Source of the DNA: Phialocephala subalpina
Taxonomy: Eukaryota > Ascomycota > Leotiomycetes > Helotiales > Mollisiaceae
Direction: 5' to 3'
DNA: 64,000 nt
Assembly (NCBI GenBank): GCA_900073065.1
Contig: FJOG01000001.1
Coordinates: 2,856,371 to 2,920,370, forward strand
The notes under the pieces are model-generated. The model had not been told where the DNA came from. It saw nothing but the letters and a program-made list of their open reading frames with translations, and did no database searches. The position numbers were made by a program, and so were the translations under genes. Below are positions 53,762 to 64,000 of this stretch, piece after piece. Every line of letters begins with the position of its first letter. The stretch's first letter is position 1.

Positions 53762-54720
53762 TCAAAGCTCATTGAACGCTTTGCGCACCCCACCATCGTG
53801 AGTAGTATTCTCCCACACATCTCTAAACGCGTCATATCCCGCCTTGATCTTCGCATTTTGATCCAATGCCCTTTGCGCCACATCACTGCTAAGCAGCAAC
53901 CTCAAATGCTCCTCCTTTCCTTTCCCTCTTCCTGTGCCAGTGACAACCTCAAAAACAGCCTGACAGCCCTTCTCCACATTGTTCGCGGCCTTGAATTGTT
54001 GATCTCCTTTGAAAAAATCAAGGAATGGACCCATAGGTGTATCATGATAGTCTTTCGTCATCTCTTTCTCAGTCAGCATGATAGCGTTCATCATATTGGT
54101 GGTGAAAGCTCCAGGTTGTACAATGAGAACTCGGATATTGAAGGGAGCGACATCATTAGCTAGACCTTGAGAGAAGCCTTCGAGTGCGAACTTTGTGGCG
54201 GCGTACATTCCCATTGTTGGGCTAGGGTTGATGCCTGCTCCGCTAGAGAAGTTGACAATTGTTCCGCTGCGGCGGGCTCGCATTTGAGGGAGGACAGCTT
54301 GGGTGAGTTTCATGGGGCCGAAGAAATTGACGTCCATGGTGAGTTGGGCTTCTTTTGGGCTTGGCTTCGAGTCAGCATTGCAAATATCGTCAAGTGCACG
54401 AACATATCTTACCTGAAATCTTCGAGAGCACCAAGGATACCAATACCCGCGACGTTCGCAAGGATGTCGATCCTGCCAAACTTTTTGGTCCCTTCAGCAA
54501 CCACTTTCTGGAGGTTTTCAGGGGTGTCCGTGACATCGAGAGCGAGCCATATACCACCGAGATCTTCAACTTGTTTGACCAGATCAGGAGTCTTGGATGG
54601 GTTGCGAGAGGTGGCAATCACTTTGTGGCCGGCGTTGAGGGCGATGAAGGTGAGTGAAGTGCCGAAGCCCGAAGAGCTGCCCGTAATGAGCCAGACGAGA
54701 GGTGTGGTTGGAGAAGACAT
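53762..54720 (-). CDS. Classical short-chain dehydrogenase/reductase
   Basis: Two exons: complement 54413-54720 and 53762-54359, giving 301 residues. The 53-bp intron ends GAAGCCAAG; this acceptor gives LEDF|SPKEAQLTMDVNFFG and is the only one that keeps the frame. The cofactor motif is ITGSSSGFGTSL (TGxxxGxG). The NADP-preferring DVTD and NVAGIGILG (NAG-type) follow. Catalytic Ser is in IVNFSSGAG, and Tyr/Lys in MYAATKFALEGFSQGL (YxxxK). The C-terminal region VLIVQPGAFTTNM is the usual PG motif. The enzyme should reduce a carbonyl or oxidise an alcohol; the substrate is unknown. It resembles the many ketoreductase-like SDRs of ascomycetes. Confidence 0.85.
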
Positions 54721-55484
54721 TGCGTAATAGACTGTTTTGAGTCTAGTCTTTGAAAAGGGGTTTGTTGTGTTGAGGCTCTGGGAAGTGACGGCACGCGAGT
54801 TTATATCGCCAGTGGCGGCCCCGGAGGGTCAGCGGAGGATCGGAATTAGAGGATCACTTACCAATATCTTGGCTACGACTCGGTTTTTACAGGTTTTGGT
54901 GACACAGCAAGATCCGATTAACACGGGATTAAACTTTCAGTGGCACTAATCATTCTCAAGACAAGTTGCGTTAGAGGTGAAGCCGAAATTCGTGTTGCCA
55001 CCCATATTAAGGGGTAGCGACCACGTGACATCATCCCCAATTTCTGTAAGGTTTCGTCTCTTGTTCTCAGATCGCATCTCTGTTTGTAATTATGTATTAT
55101 ATTCAAGAGTATTCAATAATATAGAGGCAGTGATACGTGGAGAGAGAAAACTAATCGAAGTATGTACGGACATTGTACTGGGCACAATGTTCCACACGAT
55201 CTGGGGCATTTTCCACAGTACAGCGCCCAAAAAAACTTGTCAAAGATGAAGACGGGGTGTGCTGTAAGACCTAAACACGCAGTCAGCCGCACATAACAGT
55301 CGTGGTCGGCTCAAGCATGATATTGCGATATAAACTAAGAATCGGCTTCGACCGCGGATAGCACAGTACTTGCCCTAGCACGACCCAGTCCAGATTGGAA
55401 GGACGTCGCAAAACGCTTTGAATAATCCGCGAACTCTTTTCAAACCTTGTAAAAGAATATAAATTCATCAAAACTCGAAAAAAC
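54721..55484. other. Intergenic region
   Basis: 764 bp; the promoter of the SDR on the left. No gene seen. Confidence 0.45.
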
Positions 55485-56764
55485 ATGGATCTCCTGCAAT
55501 ATTGACTTCAAAGGCTCCTCCTCACACCTGAGCCGCGACCAATCGAACTCAAAGACTCCCCACTGGGAAAGGTACCAAACGAGATCATAGAGAATATTGC
55601 ATCGCATTTGCCGAAGATCGAGTCGGCTACTTTCCGTCTCAGTTGTACGCAAATTCTCGGCATACTTGGGGACAAGCATCTGAAAGCAATCGGCCCGTAC
55701 AGTTATCCTGCTTCTCTATGGCACTATGATGACTTGTTAAGTCTCCTAGAAAATGACTCGCCGGATCTGGTCATGTGCTGGGAGTGCCGAAAGCTTCACT
55801 CAATTGGAAAAGCACAACCTCGCCTAGGACTTTTGAATACGAAGCGTTGGTTTTGGTCATTGGACCCTGGTAGGCAACACTATTGGCAGAAGTCTGTCCT
55901 GCCATGTTGGTCTACGAGTTCTGACGTTGTCGTCCATGAGAACTTCAATCCGGCACTTGCCCAAATGGCCATGAAGCTTTATCGACAAGGCAAAAGTTAC
56001 CAACAACTCCTTAGATGCTTGGACTACCGAACAGAGATTCAATCGCTCGACACGCGGTCAGGTGTATCACTAAATTTAGCCGGGGCGAAAATCGTAGGCG
56101 ACTCGTTGCTTTTTCGGAAGCAGACAATCCTTTTATGCCCCATCACTGAGATACGAATAACGGCTTTTGATACTCCTTGGCAACCTTGCCATTGCGACAA
56201 AATGAAGGATCAAGATTATACCTTCGCTGACACTTTCATGCCAACAAACTATATTTTGCAATTCAAATTCTGGTCTCAAAATAATGGAACGCCATGCAAC
56301 GAAATGCAGAGGAGAAATTGTTGTATGTCTTGCAAGATGGAGACGCAAATCGATTTTCAGGAGCTGGGAGCCGGTACTACTGCGATCTTCTTGACGGCCT
56401 GGCAAGAGCTCAGTAAAGGCAAGGCCAACCTGGCCGTCATAGGGTCTGTTCAAATGACCTAACAAAGAACGCCGCCAAGGAAGTGAGGCGCTGGTTTGAA
56501 AAAAATGGGCCGTGTACTCGATATCAGCAAGGCGAAATATTCGACGCGAGCTCTCTATGGACCTGGCAAGACCGGAAGGCCATGACTACTGCTCTCGGCA
56601 ACATGCTCCGAAAACGAGAACGAGAGAGAGACGAGATTCTTGAGCTTCAACTTCAACAGGCAGAACAAGCAGCAGAACAAGAGCGCCTTTCTGGTGCACG
56701 AGTCCGGAATATGTTATCTCCGACGACTTTGGTGAAACTTATGGCAGGGACGACTAATTCATGA
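55485..56764 (+). pseudogene. F-box gene with early stop and late frameshift
   Basis: An ATG at 55485 opens the right frame, but codon 7 is TGA (55503-55505). The frame then reads LGKVPNEIIENIASHLPKIE and SATFRLSCTQILGILGDKHL, a normal F-box (LPxEIxxxIxxxL). It stays open through MCWECRKLHS to SVQMT at 56460, where a one-base shift leads into NAAKEVRRWFEKNGPCTRYQ and a Glu/Arg/Gln coiled tail (KRERERDEILELQLQQAEQA), ending at 56764. If the first intron is hidden the early stop might be harmless; I find no suitable donor. Cys-rich text (PCHCDKMKD, RRNCCMSCKMET) suggests a metal site. It is either a recent pseudogene or a gene starting elsewhere. Confidence 0.5.
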
Positions 56765-56860
56765 ACTGGTTCGAAGAAAGTGGACCTTGTACTTGATTCC
56801 CGCAAGGCGAAACGTTCGTCGCCAGCTCTCTGTGGACGGGACAAGATAGTATAGCAATGA
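56761..56860 (+). repeat. Degenerate copy of the F-box gene tail
   Basis: NWFEESGPCT, stop, FPQGETFVASSLWTGQD repeats, in order, the segment RWFEKNGPCTRYQQGEIFDASSLWTWQD encoded at about 56489-56572, roughly 275 bp upstream. A CGA-to-TGA-type stop interrupts the copy. This is a local tandem duplication of a 3' segment. Confidence 0.6.
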
Positions 56861-57478
56861 GAAAAACTCTCAATGAGCTACGCCAACCACAGGTCCAAGA
56901 GCCACAAGAGAGGCCTGCGTGGAAACTCGCGCGAGAATAAGAAGCAGTATCGCGATCTCTTCGAACAATTTCGGAAATGAACCGAGTCCTGAACAGGTCA
57001 TCTCAGACTTTTCGGGCGGACCTTGTGGCAGGGAGGACCGATTCGTGAGCTGTCGGATCGCAGCCGAATTGGTACTTGGCACGAGCAGGCGTCGGGTGGT
57101 ATGTCTGGTTGTAATTAGCACAACTCGGGCCGGTATTGACTCGCAAGCTGACTTAAAACTAGCACCAACACTATGATCCTGTAATGTCCTGGAACGACCT
57201 CGTACAACTCGGAGGACACGTTGGTGTCGTTGCCACATGCATAGAAAATGCGGCTCCATAGAAAACAGTAGTAGCATTCAATTAACCTCTTCTACTTCAA
57301 CACAACGGTATCCACAAGTACAGAACGCCTTCTGACTCTGATTTTGAGATCACAAATAAACAAACAATCCTCTGAACGCCTCAAATGACATATTCATGCT
57401 GCCAAAATAACTCTATAACCTCCGACCAGCCTCCCGCCCAAAGCTTCAAATCCATCCACAAATCGCGCTTCGAAGAAC
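56861..57478. other. Intergenic region
   Basis: About 620 bp up to the MCM7 stop codon; the right side is probably the MCM7 3' UTR. Nothing else recognised. Confidence 0.4.
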
Positions 57479-60085
57479 TTATTCCATGTCGTACTCAGCG
57501 TCTTGTGCCATTTGTGCTGCGTCGGAGATGATGAAAATAAGGCGTGTGCCGTTGCCAGCGGTTTGCCAAATCTATCATATTCGTTAGTATTTTCCCGAAA
57601 AGCTGGCATGGGACAGGAACGTACATCGAGGTTAGTGTACTCCATAACAGCAGTCTGCCATTGATCTCTTGTGAACCCCTTAGCAATCACTCTCTCCTCT
57701 ACCTTTCTCATGCTCAATTCCATGCCCTCCTCATCCTCCTCATCCGCGTCTTCTGGCCTACATTGGCCGCTCTCTGCAAGAGTACGGACCAAGTTGTAAA
57801 TTCTCGAGCTGGGGCTCATATCTCGTCCGAATCCACCTTGGTCTTGGTACAATGATTCCTTGCTAGCCTCGATCAATCGCAATGCTTCTTCGACATCGTC
57901 CTGGACAACTTCCTCACTGAATCGTAGACGAGCGAGAGCTTGCGCGAGACGCACTATACCCAGAAGTGTACGAGTTGATGTGTGCGCGAATTGTTTCTTG
58001 TTTTTCTCGTCTTTTGACTGTTGGTCCCGCATCTTGACATAAGCTTTGACCATGTATTCGCTGACAGCTGTTGGAATGACAGGTCTGAAGGTTCGTGCTT
58101 GTGCGACATATTGGCGAACTTCATGAGGAGTGAAAACAACACCTTCGGTATCGGGGTGCTTGTTGTTCATGTGAACATACGTGACGTGCTGAGCCAACAT
58201 CGCATCGGTGTCTCTAGAAGGCGTATCTAGAATGAGGAACAACACGTCGAAACGGGAGAGGAGTGCTGCTGGGAGATTGATGTTCTCGACTGGGGAAATT
58301 CGTGGATTGTAACGACCATACAGGGGATTCGCTGCTGCCAGGATCGAGGTTCGGGCGTTGAGCGTGGTTGAAATTCCTGCTTTGGAGATGGAAATAGTTT
58401 GCTGTTCCATGACTTCGTGAATTGCTGTTCGATCGCTGTCATCCATCTTATCGAATTCATCGATACAGCAGATACCATTGTCTGCCAACACCAAAGCACC
58501 ACCTTCGAGGATCATCTCGTCAGTAACAGGATCCTTCATGACTGCTGCTGTAAGACCAACACCACTGGATCCTCGACCAGTTGTGTAAACACCTCTTGGA
58601 GCTACCTTCGTGATGTATTTGAGCAATTGAGATTTGGCCACACCAGGGTCACCCATCAAGCAGATGTTGATGTCTCCTCTGATCTTCATGCCATCACCGA
58701 CCTCTTTCGTCACACCCCCAACAAGTAAAAGTAGCAGTGCCTTCTTGACATCTATGTGACCGTAAATTTCAGGTGCTATGGACTTCGCTAGGTACTCGTA
58801 GACATGGCCTGATGCTCGATATTGCTCGATTCGCTTGAACACTCGGTTGTCGATAGCCAGGTCCTCGTATGCCTTCTTGTGCTGGGTGACATGTTGTGCC
58901 TCAAGATATGTGTCGGTGAGAAGGCCGGCTCTGATAGCTTTGAATCCAGTGTATGGCGTGGGCAAGAAGATACCAGCAACATCTACAACGTCTCCAGGGT
59001 TAATTCGTCGCACCAAAGCGCCGTGGCACAGAATGGTTAGCATTCGAGGAATGTGACCGACAGGGACCTGTTCAGCCATCTCTTGGATCTTGACCTCCTG
59101 GAACGGCTGGAACTTCGATGCACGGGTAGAGTGATGCAGCTGGCCTTTCGTTTGGTTGGTCTTGCAATCTGCTGAAGGACACTCGACCAAGGGCCCAAAA
59201 GTCTTGCTGCCAACTGGCTGAAAGATCTCGCATCCACATCGGTCGCAAGTATATGCATTGACCTCAACCGTCGGCTTGACATCAGAGACTCTAGTTGTGA
59301 TTCCCCGAACAGTGATTAAATGCCCGAGGTGCTCGCCCCTCACTTGTCGTACTGCCAATGCCTTCACTGGCTCATCACCTTGTGTCCGTGGCTTGAAGTT
59401 CAGGGTGTATCTGCGGGTCAACTCTGGTGGAAAGAGTTCTGGCTCGGGGGTCTCTGCTGAATCGGCCGCCGCTCTGAGTAGCGCGTTGTTACGTGCAGTT
59501 CGTTGGGCCATCAGAACGTCCAAAACGTCGTCCTTATAGCTAGATCGATTGTTAGTTTGCGCTCCCCGCGGTAATATTGGCCCACCTACTTGATCTCTCT
59601 TGTGGCATCTGGCATGACCTTGTCCACAGCTCTGGCCATGATGTCGAGATAGTGTTTGGCATTGGTTTCAATGGATGCGACCAAATTCAAAGGCGTTCCA
59701 TTATCTTCCAACGATTGGTCGTACTTCGCGACATCGTCCAGATCAATCGTAATCTCGTCCTCGAATCTGTCTGCCACTTTTTGAAGCACATCCATGTACT
59801 TCAATTTGGGTGTCTTTGCTTGCGTTCGTGCTTGTCTCCGAGTGTTCTGTCCTTCGTTGTCGTCATCATCCATAAAGTCGTACTCGTCGCTGAAGTCGTC
59901 TTCATCAATGTTCATATCACCGAGTGCGCCAGCAAGCTCAGATTTTGGAGAGGTCTTGAACGACTGAAGGAAGTCCTCCAGTGCCTCTGCAGACCATTAG
60001 TACCATGCGCAATTGCATCTTCAAGACATGACATACGTTGATGGTCATCATAATTGACAGGTGCTCTGAATTGAAGAAGCGCCAT
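57479..60085 (-). CDS. MCM7: Mcm7, subunit of the MCM2-7 replicative helicase
   Basis: Four exons: complement 60037-60085, 59590-59986, 57625-59539, 57479-57571, giving 817 residues; introns are 50, 50 and 53 bp. The first exon encodes [16 protein letters not shown]. Zinc ligands are Cys247, 250, 269 and 274 ([18 protein letters not shown]). Walker A is GDPGVAKS (445-452), Walker B CIDEFDKM (507-514) and the arginine finger LLSRFD (577-580). The Mcm7 type is fixed by these plus [20 protein letters not shown]. The last intron matters: read unspliced, the frame runs to 57394 with an unrelated tail, while splicing gives [16 protein letters not shown], the normal fungal C-terminus. The protein works in the CMG helicase at origins and forks. 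It diverges from PEX1. Confidence 0.96.
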
Positions 60086-60486
60086 CTTGCGCGAGCCCCT
60101 GAATCCCTGGGAAAAGAGCTTTGGAAGGAATTGGACAGTAAGCCGGAGTTGGGAGGATAGGAGAGTCTTTCGGTGAAGGGATAAGTCCTGCGTCGACGAG
60201 GTAGATTGTGTTGATTCTTCGGGAGGCTGGTTGTCGCAAAGTTGGTGGATGGAGGGGGGCGGGCATGAGGACGTTCCAGGTACGCGCCTTCCTTTTTTGA
60301 CGCGAGATTTGAAGCCAAACGCGATTTTTCGCGTCTGTGGCTGAAGAGGCTGAACGGGAGCACCAGCCACATTTCAATTCGGACCTCGGCGCGGCTTGTG
60401 AGGCTCACGAGTGACAGAAGAATCAACGAGATTTTGCATTTGGCCTCCTCAACTCGTCTTTCCTTTACCACATTTTCGTCGCAGCA
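60086..60486. promoter_or_regulatory. Bidirectional MCM7/PEX1 promoter with CGCG cluster
   Basis: 401 bp between start codons. Within 60281-60335 there are four CGCG cores: TACGCGCC (60281), GACGCGAG (60299), AACGCGAT (60318) and TTCGCGTC (60328). These resemble MCB/E2F-type sites used by MBF to drive G1/S genes such as MCM subunits. Two of them follow or precede T-runs (TTTTTTGACGCG, TTTTTCGCG), which strengthens the likeness. Binding itself is an inference. Confidence 0.55.
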
Positions 60487-63400
60487 ATGGCACCAGAGTT
60501 GAGGAGACGTGGCAGTCAAGTGACATCTGCAGAATTGTCTCTCATTCATCTGAAGAATTGCCTCGTCAATCTCCCCTCGTCTCTGTCCTCATTGCTTGTA
60601 AATGCGAATACAGTACGTATAATGCTCTGCTCTCTTTCTCTGCTATACTGACCTCGCTCTAGGTAGCACAGAATGTCATAATAGAACTCAATTACCGAAT
60701 TCCTCCTTCTGGCTCGGGTACGACTGGCAATGCGCCAACATCGAAATCCGTTTACGTGGGATGGACGGGCATGCAGAGCAAGCGCAAGCTTGCTCCCGTA
60801 GTCGGCAGAGATGGTATAAGTGGTATCAGGGGAAACACATCTGGTCGAGATCAGGAAGTTCCTCTTGTGGAGATTGATGCAACCTTTGCCCGCACACTTG
60901 GGCTATCGGACGGGCAGAAGGTCACGGCAAGCATACATACGGAATACCCTATGGCGCACACAATCAATATTGAGCCTTTGACACCTGAAGACTGGGAGAT
61001 CATAGAATTACATGCGACCTTTCTAGAACTGAATCTCATGAACCAGATCCGAGCCCTGCCTAATCCGAATTATGCTCCTGCGAATGGACCCAAACCTGTA
61101 CCTCACCCCTTAACAATACACCTGTCACCAACCTCCACTGCAAATATAATCATCACTTCTCTCGTCCCAGAACCACCTACTACCTCGCCTTTTGCCAAGA
61201 TTGGTCCAGATGCCGAAGTCATTGTTGCTCCTAAGACAAGAGCTAAGTCATCTCGGTCTTCCGGAGAGAATCGCAGTGTATCTTCAAGGAAAAGCGCCGG
61301 AGCAAGAAGCGGCGCCAGCACAGTGCGGAGAAGGAGTGGGCGCGAAGAAGCTCGTCCTACCATGTTTTTCAGGGCTCTCGATCGTAGCGTTTGTGGGGAA
61401 TGGTTTGAAGACAACAAAGATGCGAAAGACCAAGGATTGAAGGTCTGGGTAGACCGAGACATACTGCTGTCAAAAGCTCTTAAAGGAGTTACCTGGGTTT
61501 GTGCCACAGTGGTCAAGCCTGTGAGCTTACAAGCTCCAATAGACCCCCAAAAGCAACAGCAAGAGGTCGATAGTCTGGGAGAAGCCGGCAAAATCGCCTC
61601 GAAGGTTGTTGCCCGACTGGTAGCGTGGGATGACCCACCTGACAGTCAGCACATCGCACTATCATCAGTTCTTTGTGCTGCAATGACTTGCGAAGGGATT
61701 GTTGGTGGTGTTGTCAAGCTAGAACCAGCACCACAACAGATGTCAAAAGCTGCTGCACCAGTGCCGAAAGATTCTGCTTCGCAGCCTAGTTCAAAGCTTG
61801 CTATCAAGATCTACCCGTTCGCTCCCGGCACTGGAAAGGCAAGCGAGGGTCTCAAATTTGGCGGAGAATCGAAAGCCGAAAGAGAAGAAGCCGGCAAACG
61901 AATCACAAAGATGTACGGGAAGCAAGGGTCGGGCGAAGGACTCCTAGATGGCCCTCTTACAGACGGTCTTATCCTAGGGCATCCTACAACCAGTGAGCAA
62001 GTTACTGGCTGGGATGGTGGGACCGTCAGATTTGATCACCCTCCTGCGGAATCCGGAAAACAAACCTGCAATTGGTTCCTGGGCTCGGAGAGAAAATTCA
62101 CGATTGAAGTTCAAGCTGCAGTTTCAAGACCTTCATCGATGGCAAAGGGCATTACTGTTGGTGATCCAATACCTATAGAAGCTCCAAGTCTTGTCGGCAT
62201 AGACAGTCTCATCGACCAGCTCCAGTCACACCTGTCACATCTGTCCTCCGTTTTGCTCACCGGCGCTCTGGGTTCTGGCAAGACCTCAGTTACGTATCTG
62301 CTGGCTCATCGTTTACGATCACAAACACTCTTTCACACCACATATTTTTCATGTCGCAAGCTAATTACCGATGAGACACGCGTTTCTACCATCAAGGAGA
62401 CATTCAATCGAGTATTCATGTCTGCGTCTTGGGGTGCCAGACTTGGTGGAAAGTCTCTCGTTATCTTAGACGATTTAGACAAGCTTTGTCCTGTTGAGAC
62501 AGAACTCGAGACCGGCGAAAATGGCCGCAGTCGTCAAATCAGCGAAGGCATATGTGCAATCGTTCGACAATACTGTGGTAGAGACAACGGTGTCGTCTTA
62601 CTTGCAACTGCGCAAGCCAAGGAGTCATTGCACAATGTGATCGTTGGAGGTCATGTAGTTCGAGAAATCATTGGCCTGAAGGCGCCCAACAAAGAAGGTC
62701 GGAGAAGGGTGATGGAGATGGTTGTGAAGCAGAACATCACTGAGCAAGATCATAATGATTTCAAGAGCCCAACGAGCAGCCGTCCTACCACAGCAAATGG
62801 GAGTGGCGGGGAAGAGGAAGGCGCATGGATGGACAGTTCCAGTGCCACAAGTCCGCGAGCATCGGGCAACAAGTCTGATGGCTTCATCGTTTCACCTGAT
62901 CTCGACTTTCTAGATCTGTCTGGTGAAACCGACGGATACATGCCTGGCGATCTTGTCTTGCTGGTGGCTCGAGCAAGAAGCGAGGCACTTATTCGCTCCG
63001 TTTCGCAGTCTCCAAAAGGACTTGACTCTGGCATTGTTCAGCTCAGCCGCGAGGATTTCGACAGTGCACTGAAAGGCTTCACACCTGCGTCTTTACGAAA
63101 CGTAACTCTGCAGACTAGCACTACGACCTTTGCCTCCATCGGAGGTCTCCATGCTACTCGGAAGATTCTCCTGGAGACACTGCAGTACCCGACTACCTAC
63201 GCACCCATATTTGCTCAATGTCCGCTCCGGCTTCGCTCAGGCCTCCTGCTCTATGGATATCCAGGATGTGGAAAGACATTGCTTGCTTCTGCGGTAGCGG
63301 GAGAATGCGGCTTGAACTTCATTTCTGTGAAAGGACCTGAGATTCTGAACAAGTACATTGGAGCCTCAGAAAAGTCGGTCCGAGATCTCTTCGAGCGAGC

Positions 63401-64000
63401 CGAAGCAGCAAGACCTTGTGTTCTCTTCTTCGATGAGTTTGACTCCATAGCTCCTAAGCGTGGACATGACTCCACCGGCGTCACAGATCGAGTGGTCAAC
63501 CAGCTGCTCACACAAATGGACGGTGCTGAAGGCCTGTCCGGTGTCTACGTTCTCGCAGCGACATCACGACCAGATCTCATCGATCCAGCCCTGCTCCGAC
63601 CCGGCCGTCTCGACAAATCGCTCATATGCGATTTACCAGACAAAGAAGACAGGATCGACATCCTCAGTGCTCTAGGCAAGAAGCTCAAACTTAGCGAAGA
63701 AGTGCTAGAAAACCTGGATGAAATCGCAGACCAGACAGAAGGATACTCGGGAGCCGATCTGCAAGCTCTCGTCTACAATGCTCATCTCGAAGCTATCCAC
63801 GACGTCCTTGGCGATCACGATACAGAGATAGGAGGCGGAAAACGCACAAATGGCACATCCTCCTCGTCGGGAAGCAAGAACTTCATCCAATTTCGCTATG
63901 GAGAAGATGAGGATCGATTAGAAGCCGAAGCACGCACCAAAGCCGGCAACAACAAATCCAAACTCCTCGCCGAACGAGCAGCAATCTGTCTCAAACTAGC
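60487..64000 (+). CDS. PEX1: Pex1, peroxisomal AAA+ ATPase (3' end outside window)
   Basis: Exon 1 is 60487-60612; a 50-bp intron (GTACGT, branch ACTGAC, CTCTAG) joins LLVNANT|VAQNVIIELNYRI; exon 2 runs from 60663 past the window end. About 1,154 residues are visible, so perhaps 70-100 are missing. The N-terminal double-psi barrel includes YVGWTGMQSKRKL and DATFARTLGLSDGQKV. The D1 ATPase has a Walker A GALGSGKT (576-583) and a B site LVILDDLDKL, with Asp in place of the usual Glu. D2 has Walker A GYPGCGKT (907-914), Walker B VLFFDEFDS (966-967) and the second region of homology near ATSRPDLIDPALLRPGRLDK. Pex1 with Pex6 pulls ubiquitinated Pex5 from the peroxisomal membrane. No stop or shift occurs in 3.3 kb. 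Confidence 0.96.

Noticed and set aside
57394..57478. Extension of MCM7 to the stop at 57394
   Set aside because: That reading ignores a clear intron at 57572-57624; splicing gives the normal Mcm7 C-terminus and a stop at 57479.

Overview
The window is nuclear DNA of a filamentous ascomycete (Pezizomycotina). The genes carry many short GT-AG introns, mostly 46-60 bp with CTAAC/CTGAC-like branch sites. Several products (Uba4, Slx9, Pam17, Nedd8 protease, Mcm7, Pex1) are eukaryotic core proteins of fungal type, and there is an intron-containing tRNA-Arg. I cannot fix the class or species from the sequence alone. A run of 654 Ns (48969-49622) marks an assembly gap. Most genes do not appear as one open frame. 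I reconstructed exons by hand from splice signals, phase and family motifs, and total lengths came out divisible by three.

Layout. 1-1679: no gene seen. 1680-6306: a spliced UDP-glucuronate decarboxylase gene (UXS1-like, minus) diverges from a wrecked ArnA-type formyltransferase (plus), followed by a large dead membrane-protein gene (minus). 6307-8811: gene-free, with CG-rich repeats. 8812-24300 is a compact core block: chromodomain protein, PAM17, UBA4, SLX9, a dehydroshikimate-dehydratase-like TIM barrel, a NEDD8 protease, and a 1,891-residue protein that I read as a Red1/SYCP2-type meiotic axis protein. 24301-34094: a decayed unknown gene, tRNA-Arg(ACG), an MFS anion:cation symporter, a DUF6594-like pseudogene and an extended SDR reductase. 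34095-57478 is an accessory region: three small F-box/2EXR-like hypothetical genes, a C2H2 zinc-finger gene, an OTU-like protease fused to zinc fingers, an SDR, and relics of a 2OG oxygenase, two SRPK kinases and an F-box gene. 57479-64000 returns to core genes: MCM7 and PEX1 (cut by the window end), sharing a promoter with clustered CGCG motifs.

Disabled genes are confined to the 3-6 kb, 25-26 kb and 31-57 kb segments. The long core genes (MCM7, PEX1, the 1,891-residue gene) show no disabling change. Several nonsense codons in the relics are of the C-to-T type (CAA or CAG to stop, TGG to stop on the other strand), as repeat-induced point mutation (RIP) would leave, although other mechanisms are possible.

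The most unusual items are the divergent pair resembling the two halves of bacterial ArnA, the OTU-like cysteine protease with a C-terminal zinc-finger array, the putative axis protein with a four-unit 27-residue repeat, and a small inverted-repeat element next to the zinc-finger gene.
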